A DNA stretch of 64,000 nt from Amia ocellicauda. Lineage: Eukaryota > Chordata > Actinopteri > Amiiformes > Amiidae. How positions within the stretch are numbered: the first letter of the stretch is position 1; each line of letters opens with the position of its first letter. Below the pieces are notes generated by a model, which was not told the DNA's origin, made no database searches, and was given only the letters and a program-made list of their open reading frames with translations. The DNA lies in NCBI RefSeq assembly GCF_036373705.1, contig NC_089869.1, forward strand, positions 7,853,676-7,917,675, in the 5' to 3' direction. Shown here one piece after another: positions 58,001-64,000 of this stretch. Position numbers and translations under genes: made by a program.

Positions 58001-61000
58001 CCCTCATGATGGATCTGGCAGATCACTGCAATAAACAAGATCCAAACTGCGGTTTAAAGCCAGAGGCGGGAGCGGCGTGCTGCGCACAGTTTTCAGGTCA
58101 GAGTATCCAATGCTGTCAGATTTGTCAAATTGTATTAAATATTACTAGTTTACTGTGTCACGGCATATATGTGCATTGTTTATAGCACAGAATATTTTGG
58201 GTAAAAGTGGCATCCGGTCACAGTTTCCTTTACTATGATGCATGTCTTAAGTGAAAAGGCAGAGGTGTGAGCTAATTTGGTTAGCAGAAAGGGCAAAGAG
58301 GCTACATCTTTCCTCAGCAACAGAGCTGTTTATATATTGTTCCTTGTTGAGCTGTGCTATGATCCCCCCACCAAACACACACACATGTGAAGAGAATTAT
58401 AAAGCCATAAAACCACAAAAGCATAATTGTTTCTTCCAGTGATTAGTTTATAACCATAATTAACATTGCAAATGAATGATACAGAATGAGGCAGACAGAA
58501 AGATTTGCCTGTTACCTGATCCAAGATTAAGATTACAGATTGTGCTAAATAGTCTCCCACTGTCTGTAACATCATTCACTCACCTTTTTCTAAAGCATTT
58601 TAACGCTTGGGAACAGTGCTTGGAAATTGTGAAGTCGTCTTTCGCAAACAACTGTAATCATAGTCCAATAACAATTCAATATTTAAAATGCAGTGCGATA
58701 TTTCAAGATGTCTCCGTCAGTCTGAGCTTTGATGCTGTGCTCTCAGAAGCCCCTTATTGGGAGCCTTTCATATTTCCTGGCTGGCTATTCCAGGCTGCAG
58801 GTGCTTATTGAGTTTCAGATGTTTGTCTTGGAGAAAGCAGACCGCACTGGGCTATACCTTATATTTTGTGTTTTAGGGCTTGAAATTGCTTGCTAAACAC
58901 AGCTGTTTCTCCTCGTATCTGAGTACTTGTTACTTATAACGTGATGAGAGACTCCAGTGTAATTACTGAATTACTGAAAGGATTGTAGGCCTCTCCAGGT
59001 CTCCATCTAATCATTAGACGACCAGGTGTTGGGCAAAGCTGAAAATTGGACTCATCAGAGAAGATAACCTTACTCCAGTCCTCTAAGGTCCATTCCTCAT
59101 GGTCTTTTGCAAACCTCAGCCTGGCTCTTCTTTGCTTCTCATTGATGAAGGGCTTTTTTCTAGCTTTGCACGACTTCAGCCCTGCCCCTAGGAGTCTGTT
59201 TCAAACCGTCCTTGCTGTGCACTTCACCCCAGCTGCCGTTTGCCATTCTTTTTGTAGGTCACTTGATGTCATCCTGCGGTTGTTGAGTCACATTCAAACC
59301 ATCCCGGTCAGTGGAGAGTCGTTTTCGCCCTCTGCCGGTCTGTAGCTTTGTTGTCCCCAATGTCTGCTGCTTGACCTTGTTCTTATGAAACGCCGTCTTT
59401 GAAATTTGAAGGATGGAAGCAACCTGATGCTCACTGTAGCCCTGTGCCAGTAAAGCCAGAATTGAACCCTTCTTTTCCTCAATCAAAACTTTCATTTTCA
59501 ACTCTTTTGGCCTGGTCAATAGTTATTTTTTGAGGTACTACTAGCACTGTTTTTGCCTTCCAGCTGGTCCTATTGCAGGAGGATAGTGATGACCACAGCA
59601 GTGGTTTTTATACTTTTCCTTGTTAAATAAGATTTGGTTGAGGTGATCACCTAATCAGTAGAATGAGGTGCCTGTGTTGGAATTCAACAGACACTGGAAT
59701 GGAATGGCTGCCATACATGTAGAGAAAAATTGGCAGTGTCTCTTAATTTTTCCCAAAGCTGTATGTTTTAGTAAAAAGAACAGACCAAGAAGTAATGTGC
59801 ATACTGGAAAAGAAAAATGAAATTTGCTGGCAATTTTTTTTATGTGTATTTTCTATCTCTCCAAAATATTGAAACCTTTGTGCAATACTAAAATAAATGT
59901 AATAAATCTTTTATATTTACCAAATATCCAGCATGAAACGTGCTCCCAGCTGCTTATTGATGTAACTTGAAGGGAGTGAAGTAAACACTGTAGTATTTAT
60001 GTTTAATTGTGTGAGGGTAATTATACATTTCTGTTGATTTCATCTGTAAGATTGTTTTCAAAAGACATTCCCAGTCCATTTTTAAACAATCAAAGCCATT
60101 TGGACTATCCTGAAATGATGTTTAAGTGTAAAGAAAGCGGTTGAGTAGGGGGGAGGTTAAAATTAGCAGACAATTTCCCTCTCTCTGTCTCCTTGAACCT
60201 TCTTGGAAGACAATGCCATGCTGACAGAGTGATACAGAAGAGTATTTAGAAATGTGTTGTTTCTTAAGAATGCAGACAAAGCCTTCATTATTTCACAGCA
60301 ACTATCTCTTGTTAAAAGTGTTGGCCAGGTTCGGTAGGATTGGTTACCCCTCGCGCCCAATGAAGCTTCCTGTTGCCTGTGGACATTGAGACAATTTGAT
60401 TGTTTTTCATCTGAAGTGGATTTCTCATTATTATATTTGTCTGTGATTGCAGGTGATAAGAACTGGTACAGAGCCATTGTGTTGGAAGCTACAGACTCTG
60501 AAGCCACCGTGGTCTATGCAGATTATGGGAATACAGAAAAGGTTCCTTTCTCCAGAATCCTGCCCATCACAAGAAAGCACCTGGAGCTCCCTTTCCACAC
60601 CATTCAGTGCAGACTTTCAGGTAAGAGATGCACGTCTTTCAATGGCATTTTTTCAGCAAGTTGCAGGTGGGGTTTCAGGGCACCATTTAAATAAACGGCA
60701 ATTCAAAGTGAAGGGACAGAAAGATGTAAGATTTAGAAATATTCTGAAATGTAAAGCAGAGTATTTACAGAAGCCGTGAAGTTTCTCCGGGGGTAAAAAA
60801 AAGTAAATGGACGCATATCCCAGGAGGATGGTGAGAGCATTTTTCTGTCATCACAGTGCTCTGTTTCTTAATACAAGCAGCACTAATGATTGATGGGAGG
60901 TCATTAGGATTGTACTCACAGTTGATTTAAGGAGGTCTGTGCTTTATTGGAGATCATTTAGTGCTGTGTCTACTGAATGGGAGTCATGGGTGATTATCTA

Positions 61001-62113
61001 CTATATTAACAACCAGGAGGCTGGTGTGATATACGTGAGTGTGTTGCCACTGTTTGGTTGTCCCGTGCATTTTGTCCAGATAGTGTCACTGTCTGTGTGC
61101 AGGACTGGAGCTGCTACCAGAAGAGTGGCCCTCCTCTGCGATGAAGGTGTTCGAATCTCTACTGGGGGGCAAAGTGCTGGCCTCTGTGAGGGAGTCTGAG
61201 GGCAATACACACACCGTGGATCTGACGAGCTGCACAGAAAGCAGAGAAGTGAACGTCACCTGGATGATGCTGACATACTTCAGGAGTGAACAAAAAGAAG
61301 CTAAATCGGATGTGTGTGAGCCCAACACGCAGGTGGAGGAAATGCCAAAGCCTCGCTCGAGCAGTGTTGCTCTAGGTGCGAATAGTGGATTTTAGAGGAC
61401 TGGGTTTAGGAATATGCGTGGTTTAGTGTGTGCATTTTACAATGGAAATCAGTGCTCTTTTGTGTTCTTGTCGATATGAGGAATATCTGCATAATTAAAA
61501 TAAAATAACAGTAATCTGTTTTTATTGCTTCTCACATTGATTGATGAGTGAAGTAATGATCAGTGCTCTTATTTTATTGTGATTGCATATTGAAGTCCCA
61601 ATACTTTGTATTCTGTTGCAGAGTTTCAGCCAACACGTGAGAACAAATGTTGCTGTTTGGACCTGAAAGAAAAGGTATGCCACCATATGCATTGAAATCA
61701 TATTTTATTTTGTTGTAGATGTATTTCTTCTATTCCAATTAACACCAATTAATTGTAGTAATATATATAGAACATACTGTACAATTAAGTCATATTTGTT
61801 AAGAATTTCAAGCAATCCCTTGGTTGAGTTGCTTAATTGATTAATAACTCCCATGTTATCCCATTGTTTTGAAATTGGTGATTTAAGGTGACCTATAAAT
61901 TGACTGGATTGGGGATGGAGTCCACTGAACTAGAGACTAAAGAAACATCAGAAAACAGTGTGAATTGCACAGAAATGTCCTTCTCCATTGGTGTAGGTGC
62001 TGTATATATATTTTTAACATATGCCCTATTGCCTTTTTTTACAGATTGATAAAATTGAAGAACTGCTTCTAATGCTGGTCAACAAATTTGTGGATGTACA
62101 AAGGAATAGCTAA
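44219..62113 (+). CDS. TDRD1: Tudor domain-containing protein 1, 24 coding exons
   Basis: A germ-cell scaffold of the nuage/pi-body. Its extended Tudor domains bind symmetrically dimethylated arginines of PIWI proteins (MILI in mouse, Zili/Ziwi in fish) in piRNA-guided transposon silencing. Coding exons: 44219-44372, 44936-44997, 45283-45340, 45844-45961, 46263-46314, 46562-46639, 47003-47185, 49578-49721, 50032-50200, 50372-50458, 51322-51495, 51824-51931, 53142-53312, 53683-53931, 54253-54381, 56273-56380, 56588-56758, 57264-57506, 57739-57855, 57980-58096, 60453-60620, 61103-61375, 61622-61674 and 62045-62113. They total 3255 nt, 1084 aa in one frame (human about 1180). Order: variable N-terminus, MYND finger (residues 85-121), four eTudor units with cores near 236, 463, 682 and 898, and a short C-terminal helix after a CCC motif. 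Its introns hold hAT, L2 and Tc1 insertions. The ATG has A at -3; upstream non-coding exons are likely near 42.37 and/or 43.28 kb. Confidence 0.95.
44904..44997 (+). CDS. TDRD1: TDRD1 coding exon 2 with its T-run acceptor
   Basis: Coding part 44936-44997, encoding [20 protein letters not shown]. The acceptor ccttgcag is preceded by 24 consecutive T residues (44904-44927). Donor TCT|gtaagt. Enters in phase 1 and leaves in phase 0. Confidence 0.8.
45283..45340 (+). CDS. TDRD1: TDRD1 coding exon 3: first half of MYND finger
   Basis: Encodes [19 protein letters not shown], with the first two zinc-binding cysteines (85, 88). Acceptor gatgcag|ACT, donor AAAG|gtaagg, phase 1 exit. Confidence 0.93.
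45844..45961 (+). CDS. TDRD1: TDRD1 coding exon 4: second half of MYND finger
   Basis: Encodes [20 protein letters not shown] and [10 protein letters not shown]. With exon 3 this gives Cys85, 88, 96, 99, 105, 109, His117 and Cys121, the complete MYND zinc-ligand set. Acceptor tttcag|GAT, donor CAAG|gtatcg, phase 2 exit. Confidence 0.95.
46263..46314 (+). CDS. TDRD1: TDRD1 coding exon 5
   Basis: Linker [18 protein letters not shown]. Acceptor tttacaag|TGA, donor AAG|gtaaac. Enters in phase 2 and leaves in phase 0. Low conservation; supported by phase and position. Confidence 0.75.
46562..46639 (+). CDS. TDRD1: TDRD1 coding exon 6
   Basis: Encodes [20 protein letters not shown] and KGSKVQ, corresponding to the human stretch around FSDLRSLQLKKT just before eTudor 1. 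Phase 0 at both ends. Confidence 0.87.
47003..47185 (+). CDS. TDRD1: TDRD1 coding exon 7: eTudor 1, N-terminal part
   Basis: Encodes [20 protein letters not shown] and [16 protein letters not shown], the SN-like half and entry strand of eTudor 1. Acceptor gattacag|GCT, donor CAG|gtatat. 61 codons, phase 0 at both ends. Confidence 0.95.
47388..49078. mobile_element. hAT-type DNA transposon, 1.69 kb, non-autonomous
   Basis: Ends are CAGGGGTGTCAAA and its exact inverse TTTGACACCCCTG. Flanks are ACTTAGAG (47380-47387) and ACTTAAAG (49079-49086), a 7-of-8 match expected of an 8-bp hAT target duplication. Subterminal GGGCCGGAT/GGCGGGCCG sequence is typical of a common fish hAT group. There is no transposase. 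The interior has a small open frame at 47949-48191. Confidence 0.85.
47949..48191 (+). CDS. Unidentified 80-codon ORF inside the hAT element
   Basis: Begins with ATG ([20 protein letters not shown]) and ends HPPK before TAA. It lies in the less AT-rich core of the non-autonomous hAT. I do not recognise it, and it is not a hAT transposase fragment that I know. It could be captured host sequence or chance. Confidence 0.25.
   Translation: MDWKRRLKRARFGNAVYVNMTDSGDISDTGNDTSFVGLCQCCENTASETQVQMAPSAFTPLINTRCYCSTESNSAAHPPK
49215..49500. repeat. Interspersed repeat shared with the 61.8 kb intron
   Basis: Sequence around AACAAGTTAATTGTTTAATT and onward to GAAATGGGCGATTTAGAGTG has a diverged relative at about 61795-61905 in another TDRD1 intron. 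The left part (CTCGAGGGTCCCTATCTAAC) also looks like a high-copy fish repeat. The family is not identified. Confidence 0.5.
49578..49721 (+). CDS. TDRD1: TDRD1 coding exon 8: eTudor 1 core
   Basis: Encodes [20 protein letters not shown] and [15 protein letters not shown]. The methyl-arginine cage signature appears as YIDFGN rather than the usual YxDYGN. Acceptor ttttgcag|AAT, donor TGT|gtaagt, phase 0 at both ends. Confidence 0.95.
50032..50200 (+). CDS. TDRD1: TDRD1 coding exon 9
   Basis: Encodes [20 protein letters not shown] and [14 protein letters not shown]. The acceptor ctggtag|GCG was chosen because ALQCQVAAV aligns with human AIKCFVANV. Two further in-frame AG sites follow 9 and 15 nt later. 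Donor ATTG|gtattt, phase 1 exit. Confidence 0.88.
50372..50458 (+). CDS. TDRD1: TDRD1 coding exon 10: end of eTudor 1
   Basis: Encodes [20 protein letters not shown] and KNSPREQDI. The acceptor aattacag|GAA gives a gap-free match to the human GKLLDHVLIEMGYGL. An in-frame alternative 15 nt upstream (atggaag|TGT) would insert five residues. Donor ATAA|gtaaga, phase 1. Confidence 0.85.
50482..50960. mobile_element. Fragment of a hAT-type MITE
   Basis: Begins TAGGGCTATTTTAGTAATCG and continues with the repeated ATTAATCGAGTAATCGG pattern typical of the ends of a widespread hAT group. I did not find a matching right end, so the copy is probably truncated and its extent is approximate. Confidence 0.45.
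51322..51495 (+). CDS. TDRD1: TDRD1 coding exon 11: start of eTudor 2
   Basis: Linker [20 protein letters not shown], then [20 protein letters not shown] and [13 protein letters not shown], which opens eTudor 2. Acceptor ttttttcag|ATT, donor ATGA|gtaagt, phase 1 at both ends. Confidence 0.93.
51824..51931 (+). CDS. TDRD1: TDRD1 coding exon 12
   Basis: Encodes [20 protein letters not shown] and [13 protein letters not shown]. 108 nt, phase 1 at both ends; its counterpart in eTudor 3 (exon 16) has the same length and phase. Confidence 0.95.
52020..52840 (+). mobile_element. L2-like LINE, 3' part of reverse transcriptase, decayed
   Basis: Recognisable pieces are [60 protein letters not shown] and, after an interruption, [20 protein letters not shown] with [10 protein letters not shown]. 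These are the thumb and C-terminal parts of an L2-clade ORF2. Several frame changes and stops show that it is dead. The two halves are split at about 52498-52610. Confidence 0.8.
52498..52610 (+). repeat. Interspersed repeat nested in the L2 fragment
   Basis: ATAAGAACGTGAGAGAGTTT followed by GAGAGGAGGCCATTTGCCCC and CGTGCTCGTTTGG interrupts the L2 reading. I recognise this as a multicopy sequence of ray-finned fishes, possibly a SINE, without a family name I can be sure of. Confidence 0.5.
53142..53312 (+). CDS. TDRD1: TDRD1 coding exon 13: eTudor 2 core
   Basis: Encodes [20 protein letters not shown] and [20 protein letters not shown]. Complete aromatic-cage signature WYRA…YIDYGN. Acceptor cttccag|AGG, donor GCAG|gtatat. 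171 nt, phase 1 at both ends. Confidence 0.96.
53683..53931 (+). CDS. TDRD1: TDRD1 coding exon 14: C-terminal part of eTudor 2
   Basis: Encodes [40 protein letters not shown] and [13 protein letters not shown], then an acidic linker. Acceptor tgtgcag|GGA, donor ATTG|gtgagt, phase 1 at both ends. Confidence 0.95.
54253..54381 (+). CDS. TDRD1: TDRD1 coding exon 15: start of eTudor 3
   Basis: Encodes [20 protein letters not shown] and [20 protein letters not shown]. Acceptor gtgttttag|GTG. The donor GAAG|gttggg is weak but its phase is correct. Confidence 0.93.
55012..55060. repeat. (TA)n(CA)n compound microsatellite
   Basis: TA units run into CA units inside the hAT element of TDRD1 intron 15. 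Confidence 0.9.
55594..55726. repeat. 31-bp inverted repeat around a (GTAT)n microsatellite
   Basis: Arms 55594-55624 and 55696-55726 are inverse copies over 31 bp with one mismatch (GATTACTATTACTTGTGTTA against its complement). They enclose about 70 bp of GTAT and TA repeats. Confidence 0.85.
56273..56380 (+). CDS. TDRD1: TDRD1 coding exon 16
   Basis: Encodes [20 protein letters not shown] and [11 protein letters not shown] in eTudor 3. Acceptor attcgactag|ATT, donor CCTG|gtaaat. 108 nt, phase 1 at both ends. Confidence 0.94.
56588..56758 (+). CDS. TDRD1: TDRD1 coding exon 17: eTudor 3 core
   Basis: Encodes [20 protein letters not shown] and [20 protein letters not shown]. The strand before DYGN reads FFG where the other domains have Y. 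Acceptor tctgcag|GAG, donor GCAG|gtagtt. 171 nt, phase 1 at both ends. Confidence 0.96.
57264..57506 (+). CDS. TDRD1: TDRD1 coding exon 18: end of eTudor 3
   Basis: Encodes [20 protein letters not shown] and [20 protein letters not shown], then a Pro/Thr-rich linker ending IPEPR. Acceptor tcatgcag|GGG, donor AGAG|gtatac, phase 1 at both ends. Confidence 0.94.
57739..57855 (+). CDS. TDRD1: TDRD1 coding exon 19: start of eTudor 4
   Basis: Encodes [20 protein letters not shown] and [19 protein letters not shown]. Acceptor ctcccag|GTG, donor CCAG|gtgatg, phase 1 at both ends. Confidence 0.95.
57980..58096 (+). CDS. TDRD1: TDRD1 coding exon 20
   Basis: Encodes [20 protein letters not shown] and [12 protein letters not shown] in eTudor 4. 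Acceptor tttttcag|TGG, donor TCAG|gtcaga. 117 nt, phase 1 at both ends. Confidence 0.95.
58097..60452 (+). other. TDRD1 intron 20
   Basis: A 2.4 kb intron with a truncated Tc1 element in the antisense direction; the rest is unassigned AT-rich sequence. Confidence 0.6.
58975..59761 (-). mobile_element. Truncated Tc1/mariner element with dead transposase
   Basis: On the minus strand the element starts next to a TA at 59762-59763 with CAGCTTTGGGAAAAATTAAG, the end of a common fish Tc1 family. The transposase remnant carries [40 protein letters not shown] and [11 protein letters not shown]. After frame changes and stops it continues with [20 protein letters not shown] and stops matching near 58980. 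The right half of the DDE domain and the other terminus are absent. Confidence 0.85.
60453..60620 (+). CDS. TDRD1: TDRD1 coding exon 21: eTudor 4 core
   Basis: Encodes [20 protein letters not shown] and [20 protein letters not shown]. Complete cage signature. Acceptor gattgcag|GTG, donor TCAG|gtaaga. 168 nt, phase 1 at both ends. Confidence 0.96.
61103..61375 (+). CDS. TDRD1: TDRD1 coding exon 22: end of eTudor 4
   Basis: Encodes [20 protein letters not shown] and [20 protein letters not shown], then a hydrophilic tail. Acceptor gtgtgcag|GAC, donor CTAG|gtgcga, phase 1 at both ends. Confidence 0.94.
61622..61674 (+). CDS. TDRD1: TDRD1 coding exon 23: CCC motif
   Basis: Encodes [18 protein letters not shown]; the CCC motif and following helix align with human NCCCTELQKQ. 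Acceptor gttgcag|AGT, donor AAG|gtatgc. Enters in phase 1 and leaves in phase 0. Confidence 0.92.
61795..61905. repeat. Interspersed repeat related to the copy at 49.2-49.5 kb
   Basis: Contains GTTGCTTAATTGATTAATAA and CATGTTATCCCATTGTTTTG, a diverged version of the sequence at about 49410-49490. It lies in the last intron of TDRD1. Confidence 0.45.
62045..62113 (+). CDS. TDRD1: TDRD1 coding exon 24 (last)
   Basis: Encodes [20 protein letters not shown] then NS and TAA at 62111-62113. Amphipathic C-terminal helix. Acceptor tttttacag|ATT, phase 0 entry. Confidence 0.93.
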   Translation: MDKIEELLLMLVNKFVDVQRNS

Positions 62114-63048
62114 ATGTGGAAAATCACATTACAGAGTTGTTCTTAAGTTAGCTTTATTTTTTAAATGAACAGTTATAGGAAGACTGTTGTTCTATTCAAA
62201 TGTGTGCAGGAAAATGTCAAAAAAGTCAAATTCAGATACTATAAAACAAAGTAGTAATTAAACAGAAGTTGATTTTAATTATTTGTCCTTTAACTTCACC
62301 CCAAACATACTGCCATAGAAGCTTACTTAGACATAGAAATGAAGATCAAGCATATTAAAATATTAGAAAGTTCCTATCGATAGTTTTCAATAATGTTTAG
62401 TAGTTGTGTTAATGGAGGATTTTTCTGTACTTTAAACATAAACGAAGGTTATAATTTTTTTCATGCAATTTAATGGGGACGAAAACAGCTTACTGTTTAG
62501 TGACAAATGACATGGATATACATCCTTTGTCTTTCCATAAATAAAACATTTGGAAATAGGTCAAAGGTCTTGCAGTGAAGTCTCTCACCAACTGTGTACC
62601 TCTTAAATTCACATTTCTGCCAACGACACTTTCCAGAAGGATATTTAGAACAGGCTGTGAAACTACCTAACATTGGCATGGGATTAAAATCAGTTTCCAC
62701 ACTCGCACACCTCGTGGGATTATAAATGGATCGCAGACTTCCATTTAAGTCTCCAAACACTGGAAAACAAGAGTGGAACGACAGGCTCGGGTTTCTTAGT
62801 CTACAGTGTCTATAATAACTTTGAATTAATTGTAATATTTCAGTTGTAATAGTAGTTAAGATGTTTACCTTTTTGTTGGAATGGTTATTAAAAGAAAAAA
62901 AAACTTTTCAAGAGTAGTGTGTTGGTCTGCTTTTTTGTCCCCTAATATAAAAACAATAATATATATTGTAATTCCTGCACATATCTACAGATGGTTCCCA
63001 AGGTGCTCATTTTTACATTGTTTTTAATTTACATTCCAGATCAATTGT
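62114..63048 (+). other. TDRD1 3' UTR and 3' flank
   Basis: AT-rich sequence. The best polyadenylation signal is AATAAA at 62540-62545, giving a 3' UTR of roughly 450 nt. No further gene is visible before the Tc1 element. Confidence 0.5.
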
Positions 63049-63050
63049 TA

Positions 63051-64000
63051 CAGTGAGGGGGGAAAAAAGTATTTGATCCCCTGCTGATTTTGTATGTTTG
63101 CCCACTGACACAGAAATTATCAGTCTATAATTTTAATGGAAGGTGTATTTTAACAGTGAGAGACAGAATAACAACAAAAAAATCCAGAAAAATGCATTTC
63201 AAAAAAGTTATAAATTGATTTGCATGTTAATGAGGGAAATAAGTATTTGATCCCCTATCAATCAGCAAGATTTCTGGCTCCCAGGTGTCTTTTATACAGG
63301 TAACGAGCTGAGATTAGGAGCACTCTCTTAAAGGGAGTGCTCCCAGGTGTCTCTCTTAAAGGGAGTGCTCCTAATCTCAGCTCGTTAGCTGTATAAAAGA
63401 CACCTGTCCACAGAAGCAATCAATCAATCAGATTCCAAACTCTCCACCATGGCCAAGACCAAAGAGCTGTCCAAGGATGTCAGGGACAAGATTGTAGACC
63501 TACACAAGGCTGGAATGGGCTACAAGACCATCGCCAAGCAGCTTGGTGAGAAGGTGACAACAGCTGGTGCGATTATTCGCAAATGGAAGAAACACAAAAT
63601 AACTGTCAGTCTCCCTCGGTCTGGGGCTCCATACAAAATCTCACCTCGTGGAGTTTCAGTGATCATGAGAACGGTGAGGAATCAGCCCAGAACTACATGG
63701 GAGGATCTTGTTAATGATCTCAAGGCAGCTGGGACCATAGTCACCAAGAAAACAATTGGTAACACACTACGCCGTGAAGGACTGAAATCCTGCAGCGCCC
63801 GCAAGGTCCCCCTGCTCAAGAAAGCACATGTACAGGCCCGTCTGAAGTTTGCCAATGAACATCTGAATGATTCAGAGGAGAACTGGGTGAAAGTGTTGTG
63901 GTCAGATGAGACCAAAATCGAGCTCTTTGGCATCAACTCAACTTGCTGTGTTTGGAGGAGGAGGAATGACCCCAAGAACACCATCCCCACCGTCAAACAT
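63051..64000 (+). mobile_element. Tc1 transposon, left end and most of its 5' half, runs off the window
   Basis: A TA at 63049-63050 precedes CAGTGAGGGGGGAAAAAAGT, the terminus of a well-known fish Tc1 family. The repeat AAGTATTTGATCCCCT occurs at 63067-63082 and again at 63241-63256, the double direct repeat that marks transposase binding sites in IR/DR-type ends. A 43-bp inverted repeat follows (63283-63325 against 63363-63405, one mismatch), then the transposase. The right end lies beyond the window. Confidence 0.93.
63449..64000 (+). CDS. Tc1 transposase, open to the window edge (partial)
   Basis: ATG at 63449 (ccaccATGg, a strong context) opens a frame of 184 codons with no stop before the sequence ends. 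The start is [20 protein letters not shown]. The paired-like DNA-binding region covers two helix-turn-helix segments ([20 protein letters not shown]; about residues 20-110), with the linker [10 protein letters not shown] between them. The first catalytic aspartate is in [12 protein letters not shown], near residue 155. About half of a normal Tc1 transposase (roughly 340 aa) is visible, and the visible part has neither frameshift nor stop, unlike the other two Tc1 copies here. Confidence 0.9.
   Translation, partial: MAKTKELSKDVRDKIVDLHKAGMGYKTIAKQLGEKVTTAGAIIRKWKKHKITVSLPRSGAPYKISPRGVSVIMRTVRNQPRTTWEDLVNDLKAAGTIVTKKTIGNTLRREGLKSCSARKVPLLKKAHVQARLKFANEHLNDSEENWVKVLWSDETKIELFGINSTCCVWRRRNDPKNTIPTVKH

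Noticed and set aside
63682..63996. 104-codon minus-strand frame at the right edge
   Set aside because: It is antisense to the open Tc1 transposase frame on the + strand, which has the recognisable protein.

Overview
This window is vertebrate nuclear DNA, most likely from a ray-finned fish. It carries three adjacent protein genes in the conserved order ADRB1 - CCDC186 - TDRD1, the block seen on human 10q25. Coding regions are split by introns with GT/AG borders (ADRB1 is intronless). The intervening DNA is AT-rich and holds fish-type Tc1/mariner, hAT, L2-like LINE and SINE-like sequences. I cannot name the species. The short SINE-like tail near 10.9 kb recalls repeats of early-branching ray-finned fishes, which is only an inference.

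Layout. 1-3.2 kb is upstream intergenic DNA with no gene I can support. ADRB1 (beta-1 adrenergic receptor, + strand, 3557-4747, 396 aa) sits in a GC-rich island. A perfect CRE and an inverted CCAAT box lie upstream, and an upstream ORF overlaps its start codon. 5.45-13 kb is a gene-poor stretch with a few repeat fragments. CCDC186 (minus strand) runs from its start codon at 36857 to its stop at 16858 in 15 coding exons, whose phases join into one 921-codon protein. A non-coding 5' exon is likely near 41.43 kb. TDRD1 (+ strand) runs from 44219 to 62113 in 24 coding exons, giving about 1084 aa with a MYND zinc finger and four extended Tudor domains. CCDC186 and TDRD1 are head to head. The roughly 2.5 kb between them holds CCAAT, YY1-like and NRF1-like motifs, plus a diverged tandem duplication of about 0.9 kb of the likely TDRD1 promoter and first exon.

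Mobile DNA. The Tc1 copy at 29.5-30.4 kb has lost the middle of its transposase. Two hAT-type elements (47.4-49.1 kb and 54.5-56.1 kb) have terminal inverted repeats and 8-bp target duplications. An L2-like LINE tail near 52.0-52.8 kb is interrupted by another repeat. A truncated Tc1 lies on the minus strand at 59.0-59.8 kb. Another Tc1 copy starts at 63051 and keeps an open transposase frame to the end of the window.

The three genes do not form a pathway: a heart/adipose-type G-protein-coupled receptor, a golgin-like coiled-coil protein for dense-core vesicle sorting, and a germline piRNA scaffold. I found no undescribed multi-gene system. The most worthwhile signals are the duplicated TDRD1 promoter, the exon-duplication signature of the Tudor repeats, possible alternative splice sites, the ADRB1 upstream ORF, and the possibly intact Tc1 at the right edge.
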